From assembly GCF_938010525.1 (NCBI RefSeq), contig NZ_CALLVK010000021.1:248001-312000 (forward strand): 64,000 nucleotides of DNA, in the 5' to 3' direction. The position numbers and the translations under genes were made by a program. The stretch is from Abiotrophia sp938010525 (lineage in GTDB: Bacteria; Bacillota; Bacilli; Lactobacillales; Aerococcaceae). Numbering within the stretch: position 1 is the first letter of the stretch; every line of letters starts with the position of its first letter. The notes beneath the pieces were generated by a model, which was not told the DNA's origin, made no database searches, and saw only the letters and a program-made list of their open reading frames with translations. Positions 26,041 to 33,514 of the stretch are shown here, piece by piece.

Positions 26041-26680
26041 TCATAATGATAGACGCGTCAAAATAGAAAAGTATTCGGTAAGCCCCTAAACTTCCTATTT
26101 GACTGAAGATGCTCCACCCAACTGTACTTTTACCTTCCCCTAAAGGGAAAAGTACTAACTGAGCCATCTATCATCAATAGTAACCAATAATTAAAAAGGT
26201 TGCGCTAGCCTGTTGCTAGCTGTGGTACCTTGACTATCTGACCAAGATCCCTCAATCTTAGTGGTCTATGATAGGTGCCAAGGCGAGGTATCTTCCGCCT
26301 CTTCAAAAGGCAACCTCAGATAATGTGATCAACGGGAGAAAGTCTCCACTCCATCCGAATAATGAGTTCACTATTCATTGCAACTAGCAAATAGTGGCTA
26401 TCACTTGTCCCGCCTCTCTCGCCTACTCACATATTTTGTCACCATTTACAACGCGCCGCAGTTGCTTGACAAAGTTAGTTTCTGTTAGCCGATCTCGCCC
26501 TCGGGCGAGAAAAAGAACCATAAGTAGCTAAAGATTTAGGTTTCTACCAAACAAGTGATTGAAGTAATTGATATCACCCGTTGTCACGATCATCCTAAAT
26601 TCGAAATGACTCATAGTAAAAGAACTACTTCCCCTCTGTTCTAAAAGCAGTCGCTTAAAGCACTTAGTTATCTCGAATTC
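26006..26680 (-). ncRNA. Candidate large structured noncoding RNA (about 680 nt)
   Basis: No open frame of note occurs here on either strand. A consensus promoter on the minus strand at 26687-26715 would start a transcript near 26680 that can end at the 26006-26040 hairpin. The interval is rich in nested helices. Pairs include 26534-26540 with 26594-26600, enclosing 26548-26559 with 26573-26583. Others are 26093-type hairpin 26494-26499/26104-independent arm CTCGCC..GGCGAG at 26494-26509, and 26435-26441 with 26467-26473. Also seen are 26369-26375 with 26390-26396, a four-way-like junction closed by 26197-26203 and 26310-26316, and a 3' domain closed by 26046-26053 and 26167-26174. It does not match tmRNA, RNase P, 6S, SRP, T-box or SAM riboswitch signatures that I know. 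Its size class recalls ROOL and GOLLD RNAs, but identity is unproven. Confidence 0.55.
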
Positions 26681-26686
26681 GAAATA

Positions 26687-26715
26687 ATTATATCACGTCA
26701 ATGACATTCGGTCAA
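26687..26715 (-). promoter_or_regulatory. Consensus sigma-A promoter facing the structured RNA
   Basis: The minus strand reads TTGACC (26715-26710), a 17-nt spacer and TATAAT (26692-26687). It is one of the best promoters in the window and points away from metA into a stretch with no protein gene. Confidence 0.82.
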
Positions 26716-26924
26716 TACATTGATTTTCATAATCTTTTCCTAAATAAATAGAGATTCGTTTCGCTAAATATTCGGAATAACCTGAACTTTCTTAGAATAT
26801 TCTCTAAATGTATTCTTATTTTTATTCACAACTTAATAATAGCTCCTATTTTATATGTTTTCTTTCGCCTTTTATAAGATAAATAGCTATTTATACCCTA
26901 TATTTTTTATTTATCCTGCCTATT

Positions 26925-26941
26925 CATAGTTAAAAACTATA
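26925..26941 (+). promoter_or_regulatory. Met-box-like operator upstream of metA
   Basis: CATAGTTAAAAACTATA closely matches the MET-box described for LysR-type MtaR/MetR regulators in streptococci (TATAGTTTNAAACTATA), with two differences. It lies 115 bp before metA, a normal distance for a LysR-type activator site. The regulator gene is not in the window. Confidence 0.6.
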
Positions 26942-27013
26942 GATACTCCTATAAAATCAGTATAGCCAGATGATTGACCCTAGCCCGCTTTAGCCCTTAC
27001 AATAAGAGAAAAG

Positions 27014-27048
27014 CTCCTTTACTTGATAGGAGTGATCACGTAAGGAGG
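27014..27048 (+). promoter_or_regulatory. Possible ribosome-site hairpin of metA
   Basis: CTCCTTTAC (27014-27022) can pair with GTAAGGAG (27040-27047), which contains the metA ribosome site. The same CTCCT can instead pair with AGGAG at 27028-27032, leaving the site free. The alternatives exclude each other. This might give translational control, or be coincidence of purine-rich sequence. Confidence 0.35.
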
Positions 27049-27055
27049 TTGCCCT

Positions 27056-27979
27056 TTGCCTATTCGTATTGCTGATGGCCTACCCGCCAAACAAGAATTA
27101 CTTCATGAAGGTATCCAGGTCATGGAAGAGCAGACCGCACAGCGCCAGGATATTCGCCCGCTTAAAATTTTGCTCCTCAATCTCATGCCCAAAAAAGAAG
27201 AAACTGAACTTCAATTTCTACGCCTTCTAGGTAGCCAACCTCTACAAATTGAAGTCGACTTCCTCCAAATGTCGAGCCGTAAATCCAGTCACACCAATGC
27301 CTCGCACTTGGAGAAATTCTACTATCAATTTAATCAAATCCAAGACCGCTATTATGATGGCTTAATCGTGACGGGAGCTCCAGTAGAGCACCTCGACTTC
27401 GAAGACGTCACCTACTGGTCAGAACTCCAAAGCATCTTCGACTGGTCTAAAAGCCATGTCTTCTCTTGCCTCCATATCTGCTGGGGGGCGCAAGCGCGAC
27501 TCTATAACGACTATGGCATAGCTAAGCATACCCTACCTATTAAGCTTTTTGGTATTTTTAGTCATGCCCTGACCCAGCGCCACCATCCTCTAACGCGTGG
27601 TCTAGACGACACTTTCTTAGCGCCACAATCGCGCCACACGGGTATCGATGAAGCTAAACTGGCCCAGCACCCAGAGCTGGATGTGTTGGCTACCGCGCCT
27701 GAAACGGGGACCCTATTGGCCGCTTCTAAGGATAATCGACAAATTTTTGTCACGGGTCACATGGAATACGATGCCTTGACTTTAGATCAGGAATATCGTC
27801 GGGATTTAGGTTCTAATCCTCAAGTCTGCCTGCCTCTGAACTACTATCCTCAAGATCAAGCAGATTTACCACCCCAACATCGTTGGCGATCTAGCGCTTA
27901 TCTTTTCTTCCATAATTGGCTGAACTTGGTTTATCAACAAACACCTTATGATTTAACCACGCTTGATGACCAAGCTTAA
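27056..27979 (+). CDS. metA: Homoserine O-acetyltransferase (MetA)
   Basis: Acylates homoserine in the first committed step of methionine synthesis. The 307-aa protein has the MetA catalytic set: Cys142 in CLHICWGAQA, His235 and Glu237 in GHMEYD. Residue 111 is Glu (GAPVEHLDF). Work on MetA relatives showed Glu111 gives acetyl-CoA preference and Gly111 succinyl-CoA, so acetyl transfer is predicted despite the common succinyltransferase label. The start is TTG at 27056 with AAGGAGG 7 nt upstream. A Met-box-like site lies upstream. The next pathway enzyme, MetB, is at 36.9 kb. Confidence 0.95.
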   Translation: MPIRIADGLPAKQELLHEGIQVMEEQTAQRQDIRPLKILLLNLMPKKEETELQFLRLLGSQPLQIEVDFLQMSSRKSSHTNASHLEKFYYQFNQIQDRYYDGLIVTGAPVEHLDFEDVTYWSELQSIFDWSKSHVFSCLHICWGAQARLYNDYGIAKHTLPIKLFGIFSHALTQRHHPLTRGLDDTFLAPQSRHTGIDEAKLAQHPELDVLATAPETGTLLAASKDNRQIFVTGHMEYDALTLDQEYRRDLGSNPQVCLPLNYYPQDQADLPPQHRWRSSAYLFFHNWLNLVYQQTPYDLTTLDDQA

Positions 27980-28004
27980 AAATAAGACCTCCAAACACAG
28001 CAAG

Positions 28005-28035
28005 AGCCCTCCCCTAAGTGGGAGGGCTGCTTTTT
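28005..28035. terminator. Shared terminator of metA and the beta-helix protein gene
   Basis: A perfect 9-bp GC-rich stem (AGCCCTCCC and complement) with a 6-nt loop is followed by GCTTTTTGT on the plus strand. It lies between convergent genes. Confidence 0.88.
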
Positions 28036-28039
28036 GTGC

Positions 28040-29389
28040 TTATTTAAGGACAGTCCCGTCTGCTAAGGTGATGGTGTGTCCATTGAAGTTGATAGTGCCT
28101 TTGTTGGTTAAGCTAGTCAAGGTGACATCCCCAGTTAAGTTCCAAGTCGCCCCTTCTTCTACTGTGACCACTGCATTATCCGCAACCGACCTACCACCAT
28201 CTGCGTTATCGACGATTTTGATGGTGCCGGTAAAGTTGGTACCTTTGCCTAAGGTTAAATTCAAGGTAGAGATGGTATCGACCTCAATTGCGCCTTCCAA
28301 GGTTTGATTATGGGTTGTCATAGTGACGTTAGCGCCATTGGCCCCGGCAGTCCCCCAACCATGGCTAGCATCATTCCCTAAGACAGCTAAGAGACGGCCT
28401 TCTGTATCCAGGTTTTTGATAGTCACGTTGGTTAAGTTAATGTCAGCATGCGTGTTGGTGACATAGATTAAATCGCCATTCTTGCTAATCAAGTTGCCAT
28501 CCGTCATGGTGAAGGCGGCCTTACCGACTTCCGCATCCCCAGACATAGACTGGTAAATCATGACATTATGGACATTGGTATCAGAGCTGCTACCTTTGGT
28601 ATCACTCATATTGCCTTCAACTGTCGCATTCTCTAAGGTAATAGAGTTTTGACCTTCGATTACTAGGGCTTCAGAGTTCTGAGCTGTGAAGGTCCCATTT
28701 TTAGCTGTAATATTGGCCGTTGAGTAAATGGCTGGTGAGTTGTAACCTTTAGAAGTATAGGTCCCGCCATCAACCACTACTCTACCACCACCCCGGTCTG
28801 ACCGGACAGCTGCTGCTGAGTTCCCGGCTGTCTCGACGGTCAAGTTGGTCGCATTCATAGTCGCGCCCCCTGTCGTCTGAATCCCTCCAGAGTTATCGGC
28901 TGTGGTTATAATGGTCGTATCCGCTACATTCACTGTCGTGCCTTGGCCATAGGAGAAAATCCCATTACCGTTTTGAGCGCTGGTATTAACGGTCGCGTCT
29001 TTGATGGTTACGCTAGCGCCGTCTGTTGCTAGTAAGCCGGCATTCATTCCGTAGAAGTCACCATCTTCTGTGTTAGAGCTTGCTCCTGCTGTTTTATCCA
29101 CTTTGATGCCTGTTAAGGTAACTTTGGCATTGGTTACTCTGAGGGCATTTTCATCATCACCAGTAGAGCTATACTGACTATCGGTCGCAGTACCGTCCTC
29201 GCTAATCTCAGTAGCAGTCGTCCCTTGATTAACGGTGCCAGATCCACCAAATCCTCCGCCTGGAGGTGCTTGAGGTGGTGCCGCCTGAACTTGAACAAGT
29301 GGGGTATTAAGCGTCAGCGTCATGAGACTGGCTTGCGCTAAGATAAAAGCAGAAGTAATGAGTGCGGCAATTTTATGTAGTTTTTTCAT
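28040..29389 (-). CDS. Secreted right-handed beta-helix protein
   Basis: A 449-aa precursor with a Sec signal (hydrophobic residues about 8-25, cleavage near QVQA-APP), then a Pro/Gly-rich linker (PPQAPPGGGFGG). About 380 residues of short Thr/Val/Asn/Gly-rich repeats with recurrent T-NAT, TI-NV and GA-V patterns predict a parallel beta-helix like pectate-lyase or adhesin folds. No LPXTG motif, lipobox, cysteine or catalytic signature is visible, so it is probably released or wall-associated by other means. Start: ATG at 29389, with AAAGGA 8 nt upstream, is preferred to 29398. A polysaccharide-binding or adhesive role is inference only. Confidence 0.75.
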   Translation of the reverse strand: MKKLHKIAALITSAFILAQASLMTLTLNTPLVQVQAAPPQAPPGGGFGGSGTVNQGTTATEISEDGTATDSQYSSTGDDENALRVTNAKVTLTGIKVDKTAGASSNTEDGDFYGMNAGLLATDGASVTIKDATVNTSAQNGNGIFSYGQGTTVNVADTTIITTADNSGGIQTTGGATMNATNLTVETAGNSAAAVRSDRGGGRVVVDGGTYTSKGYNSPAIYSTANITAKNGTFTAQNSEALVIEGQNSITLENATVEGNMSDTKGSSSDTNVHNVMIYQSMSGDAEVGKAAFTMTDGNLISKNGDLIYVTNTHADINLTNVTIKNLDTEGRLLAVLGNDASHGWGTAGANGANVTMTTHNQTLEGAIEVDTISTLNLTLGKGTNFTGTIKIVDNADGGRSVADNAVVTVEEGATWNLTGDVTLTSLTNKGTINFNGHTITLADGTVLK

Positions 29390-29501
29390 CTTAATCATCC
29401 TTTCGTCAACTCTTTTGTTTTAGTTGATAGCTTAAGTATAGGATGCTTACTTAAAATCTACTTAAAGCCATAAAAACTTTTTTGACTTATTCAAGGCCAA
29501 G

Positions 29502-29528
29502 AAAAAATGCCGACAGAATCGGCATTTT
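29502..29528 (-). terminator. Terminator of the NahK-like kinase gene
   Basis: AAAATGCCGA and its exact complement flank a 5-nt loop, with a T-run on the minus strand (CATTTTTTC). It lies 21 nt after the stop. Confidence 0.88.
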
Positions 29529-29548
29529 CGAGTCTAATTTAGTTGTTA

Positions 29549-30676
29549 TTAGCGACTTTGAGCCGCGCGCGCTACAATGGCTTTGAGTTCAGGCCATTGA
29601 GCTTCCATCTGAGCCACTAAGGTCAACTGGGTAGCTGTCCGATCCAAATTCTGGCCTGGACGGCTGGTGCCATAATAGACGTCGCCATTGAGGTAGTCGG
29701 TTAGGAAACGAATCCCCTGCTCCAAGGTAATGACCCGTGCTCCCCAAGGTAGCAATTCGATTTCTAAGGTGGTGAGGCGATCCCCCATCCCCTTCAAAAA
29801 GCCGCGCGTATAGACTTCAAATAAATGGGCATCAAATTGGACCTTGCTCAAATCTGCCTCGTCTTCCGCATTATGGTTGGCCCCAAAGCGAATGGCATCC
29901 CCATAATCGAAGAGCACCAGACCTGGCATAATGGTATCCAAGTCTACGATACAGAGGGCCTGGCCAGTGCTAGCATCCATGAGAATATTATTGAGTTTGG
30001 TATCATTGTGGGTCACTCGTAGAGGCAATTGGCCTGCATCTAACAAGTCATAGAGCAGGTAGCAATCAGATTTGCGAGCTCGTACAAAATCAATCCAATC
30101 TTGAACCTCTGCTACGCGACCAGCCCGATCTTGGGCGACGGCTTCTTCAAACTGAGCATAGCGATGACGGGTATCATGGAATTTGGGAATGACCTCAGTC
30201 AGTTGGCTAGCATCAAAATCGTCTAAATCAGCGGCGAAGGCCCCAAAGGCTTGGCCAGCCCGATAGAACTCGTCCTCATTGGTGACTTGTTCAATGCTGA
30301 AGCTGTCCTTAATAAACTCATAGATGCGCCAATAGGTTCCATCTTCCAAGCGCGTATAGGGTAGGCCCTCACGATTAAGCACAACCGTCAAGGTTTCCCG
30401 CTCGGGGTCGCCACCGCGGCGACTGATAATTTCTTTCATGTAATCTGTCACGGCCAAGATATTCTGCATAAGACCGGGAACATCAGGGAAGATAGACTGG
30501 TTGATTTCTTGGAGGACGTACTCCCCTTGCCAGCCTTGATGATTCCCTTGTTGGATGCGGTAGGTTTTATTAATCAGGCCGTTGCCTAAGGGCTCTAGGG
30601 CAAGCAAGTTCCCTGGTAAATCATAAGCTTGATAGGCCAAGTAGGCCGGCGAATCGGTCGCTAGAACGGTTGACAT
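29549..30676 (-). CDS. Phosphotransferase family kinase, likely N-acetylhexosamine 1-kinase
   Basis: Belongs to the aminoglycoside phosphotransferase/choline kinase superfamily. Catalytic loop THNDTKLNNIL and metal loop CIVDLDTIMPGLVLFDYGD strongly resemble bifidobacterial NahK. NahK phosphorylates GlcNAc or GalNAc at C1. I chose ATG at 30676 because AAAGGAG lies 8 nt upstream; the longer frame would overlap the preceding gene. Length is 375 aa. The gene directly follows a nucleotidyltransferase, which suggests salvage of HexNAc to a UDP-sugar. The lacto-N-biose phosphorylase found beside bifidobacterial NahK is absent. Confidence 0.82.
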   Translation of the reverse strand: MSTVLATDSPAYLAYQAYDLPGNLLALEPLGNGLINKTYRIQQGNHQGWQGEYVLQEINQSIFPDVPGLMQNILAVTDYMKEIISRRGGDPERETLTVVLNREGLPYTRLEDGTYWRIYEFIKDSFSIEQVTNEDEFYRAGQAFGAFAADLDDFDASQLTEVIPKFHDTRHRYAQFEEAVAQDRAGRVAEVQDWIDFVRARKSDCYLLYDLLDAGQLPLRVTHNDTKLNNILMDASTGQALCIVDLDTIMPGLVLFDYGDAIRFGANHNAEDEADLSKVQFDAHLFEVYTRGFLKGMGDRLTTLEIELLPWGARVITLEQGIRFLTDYLNGDVYYGTSRPGQNLDRTATQLTLVAQMEAQWPELKAIVARAAQSR

Positions 30677-30701
30677 ATGCTTCACTCCTTTTGCTACTAT
30701 C

Positions 30702-31625
30702 CTAAACTTCTGGCCACAAGGGGCTTGGGTAAACACCTGACTGGGTCAAGCTTTCAATGGCTTCTACCACTAAAGGTTTGTCTTCTTGATAGGTGACCCC
30801 AAACCACTGGGATTGGGTTTCTAAAATCTTGACTCTGGCTTGGTCAGACTTAATTTGTTTGCGAACTACACTTGGTAGGTAGTATTCACATTTATCAGGC
30901 TTAGTCCGAAGGCCCTTCTCCAAGAACTCTGGTAGATAGCCTTCAATAACTTGGATGAAACCTTCGGGAAAGCCCCAGAGGTTCATGGACACAATGGTTT
31001 CTGGATCTACATCCACCCAGTTTAAGCCGTCTTGCGTATAGTGAATCCCTTCTGGATAGGCTTCAATCTGAGTCTGCTCTTCGATTTCAACTAAGTAGCC
31101 TGACTCATTAAGCTGGCAAAGGCCACGCGAAACCGCTCCGTTAGCCGAGATAGTTTTCTTGAGAGGATAGCCCACCATACTATAACGCGGATTACGATAG
31201 GTCTGCATTTTCACCAAATAATCATAGACCGATTGGAAGGCGTGCCGGCCATAGAAATCATCGGCATTAATAACTGCAAAAGGCGCATCAATCAAGTCTC
31301 GCGCACACCAAACCGCATGAGCAGTTCCCCATGGCTTGGTTCGGCTAGTTGGCACAGCAAAACCCGCCGGTAAATCTTCTAATTTCTGATAGGCATATTC
31401 TACCGTCATATATTGCGCTACACGGTCACCAACTTGGGCCTTAAAACGTTCGGCCATGTCGGGTTTAATGATAAAAATAACCTTCTTAAAGCCTGCTTCT
31501 TTCGCATCATAAAGCGAATAATCCAGCATAACCTCCCCTCTTGGTCCGACTGAATCAAGCTGTTTGAGGCCACCATAACGACTGCCCATTCCGGCTGCCA
31601 TGATGACCAGGATTGGTTCTTTCAT
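30702..31625 (-). CDS. Sugar-1-phosphate nucleotidyltransferase
   Basis: A 307-aa NTP_transferase. The nucleotide loop reads VIMAAGMGSRYGGLKQLD. FAVINADDFYGRHAF gives the metal-binding Asp, and VSMNLWGFPEGFI closes the active site. The closest described relatives are the nucleotidyltransferases paired with NahK-type kinases. It would activate the sugar-1-phosphate made by the downstream kinase, 25 bp away. The nucleotide and sugar cannot be read directly. It has its own upstream region of about 250 bp shared with a divergent glycosyltransferase. Confidence 0.83.
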   Translation of the reverse strand: MKEPILVIMAAGMGSRYGGLKQLDSVGPRGEVMLDYSLYDAKEAGFKKVIFIIKPDMAERFKAQVGDRVAQYMTVEYAYQKLEDLPAGFAVPTSRTKPWGTAHAVWCARDLIDAPFAVINADDFYGRHAFQSVYDYLVKMQTYRNPRYSMVGYPLKKTISANGAVSRGLCQLNESGYLVEIEEQTQIEAYPEGIHYTQDGLNWVDVDPETIVSMNLWGFPEGFIQVIEGYLPEFLEKGLRTKPDKCEYYLPSVVRKQIKSDQARVKILETQSQWFGVTYQEDKPLVVEAIESLTQSGVYPSPLWPEV

Positions 31626-31835
31626 CTGTAAGACTCCCCTAACACCCCTAGTGGGGCGATATTCTATTCGCTATCCATCATCGAATGGATGCCAACTTTA
31701 TTTTAGCATATTTCGAACTGTTTGTAAGCTATTTCATTTGAGCTAACATAATTTCTCCTCAGGCATTTTGTCATCACTTGACACAAGGACCAGGCGCTGG
31801 CTTTCGCCACAAACCTCGCATTAGTAGGGCCTCTG

Positions 31836-31844
31836 TGCTATAAT
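31836..31844 (+). promoter_or_regulatory. Extended -10 promoter of the GT2 gene
   Basis: TGCTATAAT (TG-N-TATAAT) lies 30 nt before the start codon; the -35 is weak. Confidence 0.6.
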
Positions 31845-31873
31845 AGTCACGAGATAGGATAGGAGGAATCAGC

Positions 31874-32821
31874 ATGTTATCTATTATTGTGCCCTGCTAC
31901 AACGAAGCAGATGCCATCCCATATTTCTTTGCTGCGACCGAAGAAGTTATCACAAGCCTTGGCTGCCAAACAGAATATATTTTTGTTAACGATGGCTCAA
32001 AGGATGAGACCCTAACTGTCCTACGTAACTTACATCAAGAGCATCCTGACAGAGTGAGATACCTCTCCTTTTCTCGTAATTTCGGTAAAGAAGCCGCCAT
32101 TTTTGCTGGACTCAAAGCCTGTCGTGGTGACTACATCACTTTAATGGATGCTGACCTACAAGATCCACCGGAGCTACTTCCGCAGATGTTTGAACTTATC
32201 CAAAGCAAAGAGGTAGACTGCGTCGGGACTAGACGGACTACCCGCAAGGGTGAGCCACCCATTCGTAGTTTTTTCGCCCGTCTCTTCTACAAAATTATCA
32301 ATCGCATTAGCCAGACCGAAATCGTAGACGGGGCCCGCGACTATCGCCTAATGACTCGCCAAATGGTCGATGCTATCTTGGAGTTATCCGAGTACAACCG
32401 CTTCTCCAAGGGTCTGTTCAGCTGGGTAGGCTTTGATACAATCTACTTAGAATTCGAAAACCGTGACCGGGTAGCTGGCCAAACTAGTTGGAACTTCTTC
32501 CAATTGCTACGCTACTCGATTGATGGCATTATTAACTTCTCCGATGCCCCTCTGACCTTAGCCTCTATTATGGGGACTATCACCTGCCTAATTTCAGCCT
32601 TTTTCTTAGTTGTTATTATCGTACGAGCCCTTCTCTTCGGCGACCGAGTGGCTGGTTGGCCTTCAATTGTCTCCATCATCCTCTTCTTCTCAGGTATCCA
32701 ACTCCTGTCTTTAGGGATTATCGGTAACTATATCGGTAAAATCTTTATGGAAACCAAACGGCGTCCTATCTATATTATTAAGGAAACTGAAACAAGTTCA
32801 GACAAAAAAAATGAAGCCTAA
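31874..32821 (+). CDS. GT2 family membrane glycosyltransferase (GtrB/DPM-like)
   Basis: Likely transfers a sugar from a nucleotide sugar to undecaprenyl phosphate on the inner face of the membrane. The 315-aa protein has an N-terminal GT-A domain with IIVPCYNEADAIPYF, FVNDGSKDET and the metal DxD as LMDADLQDPPE. Two C-terminal membrane helices (about residues 232-258 and 266-292) follow. The segment GARDYRLMTRQ is typical of the GtrB/YkoT/CsbB group. AGGAGGAA lies 8 nt before the ATG. No flippase or GT-C partner is adjacent. Confidence 0.9.
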   Translation: MLSIIVPCYNEADAIPYFFAATEEVITSLGCQTEYIFVNDGSKDETLTVLRNLHQEHPDRVRYLSFSRNFGKEAAIFAGLKACRGDYITLMDADLQDPPELLPQMFELIQSKEVDCVGTRRTTRKGEPPIRSFFARLFYKIINRISQTEIVDGARDYRLMTRQMVDAILELSEYNRFSKGLFSWVGFDTIYLEFENRDRVAGQTSWNFFQLLRYSIDGIINFSDAPLTLASIMGTITCLISAFFLVVIIVRALLFGDRVAGWPSIVSIILFFSGIQLLSLGIIGNYIGKIFMETKRRPIYIIKETETSSDKKNEA

Positions 32822-32842
32822 CCCTGGGTTGGCTTCATTTTT
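32807..32842. terminator. Shared terminator of GT2 gene and pcp
   Basis: Arms AATGAAGCCTAACCC and GGTTGGCTTCATT pair around a short loop, flanked by A and T runs. The left arm contains the last codons and stop of the GT2 gene. It sits between convergent genes. Confidence 0.88.
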
Positions 32843-32850
32843 TATTGTTA

Positions 32851-33498
32851 TTAATGGGTTTCGCCACCCACAAGTCGAGCATCCGTCTTGCCTTGGTAGG
32901 CCACAAGGGTCTCTAAGCAGACCGTCAGGCCCTTAACAATATCGGCTAAAGCCATAGAGGCCTGGCCAGGCTTGTCGACCACTTGTTCCGTCACATAAGG
33001 GACATGAATGAAGCCCCCTTGAGTATTGGGATGGTGCTTAGCCAGATAATAGAGATTCTGGTACATGATATGGTTGCAGACAAAGGTCCCAGCCGTGTTA
33101 GATAGGCTGGCTGGCAAGCCCGCTTTCTTGACTGCCTCTACCATGGCCTTAACCGGCAAGGTCGTAAAGTAGGCTGGCGCCCCGTCAGCTTGAATGACTG
33201 TATCCAGAGGTTGTTGGCCCTTGTTATCCGCAATCCGTGCATCATCCACGTTAATGGCCACCCGTTCAGGCGTAATACCAAAGCGGCCACCCGCTTGACC
33301 GACGCAGACTACCGCATCAGGCTGCTGCTGTTCTACCGCTTCAAAGAGACGCTTAGCCGAATCACCAAAAACGGTCGGAATCTGAACCGTCACAATCTCA
33401 GCACCCTCAATTTCCTTAGGTAAGCGACTAACGGCTTCCCAGGCGGGGTTAATGGCTTCTCCGCCAAAAGGATCGAAACCTGTTACTAAAATTTTCAT
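32851..33498 (-). CDS. pcp: Pyrrolidone-carboxylate peptidase (pyroglutamyl peptidase I)
   Basis: Removes N-terminal pyroglutamate from peptides in the cytoplasm. The 215-aa protein begins ILVTGFDPFGGEAINPAWEA, a hallmark of the family. The catalytic triad is visible as Glu in GITPERVAIN, Cys in NTAGTFVCNHIMY, and His in GGFIHVPY. It follows DUF969 and DUF979 genes closely. That trio is a recurrent cluster in Lactobacillales, implying that the two membrane proteins handle a pyroglutamyl or related substrate. Confidence 0.96.
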   Translation of the reverse strand: MKILVTGFDPFGGEAINPAWEAVSRLPKEIEGAEIVTVQIPTVFGDSAKRLFEAVEQQQPDAVVCVGQAGGRFGITPERVAINVDDARIADNKGQQPLDTVIQADGAPAYFTTLPVKAMVEAVKKAGLPASLSNTAGTFVCNHIMYQNLYYLAKHHPNTQGGFIHVPYVTEQVVDKPGQASMALADIVKGLTVCLETLVAYQGKTDARLVGGETH

Positions 33499-33514
33499 AA
33501 GTTCATCTCCTATT

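Noticed and set aside
26221..26262. T-box suggested by TGTGGTACCTTG
   Set aside because: The rest of the T-box consensus (AGGGTGGNACCGCG), Stem I elements and a following terminator are absent on the plus strand.
26197..26316. SAM-I riboswitch suggested by GGCAACC and GGTGC near metA
   Set aside because: The two motifs are in the wrong order for SAM-I, the GAGGGA and kink-turn elements are missing, and no terminator leads into metA.
26491..26515. CTCGCCC-GGGCGAG hairpin as a terminator
   Set aside because: The A-run follows on the plus strand and there is no T-run on either exit; it fits better as a helix within the structured RNA.
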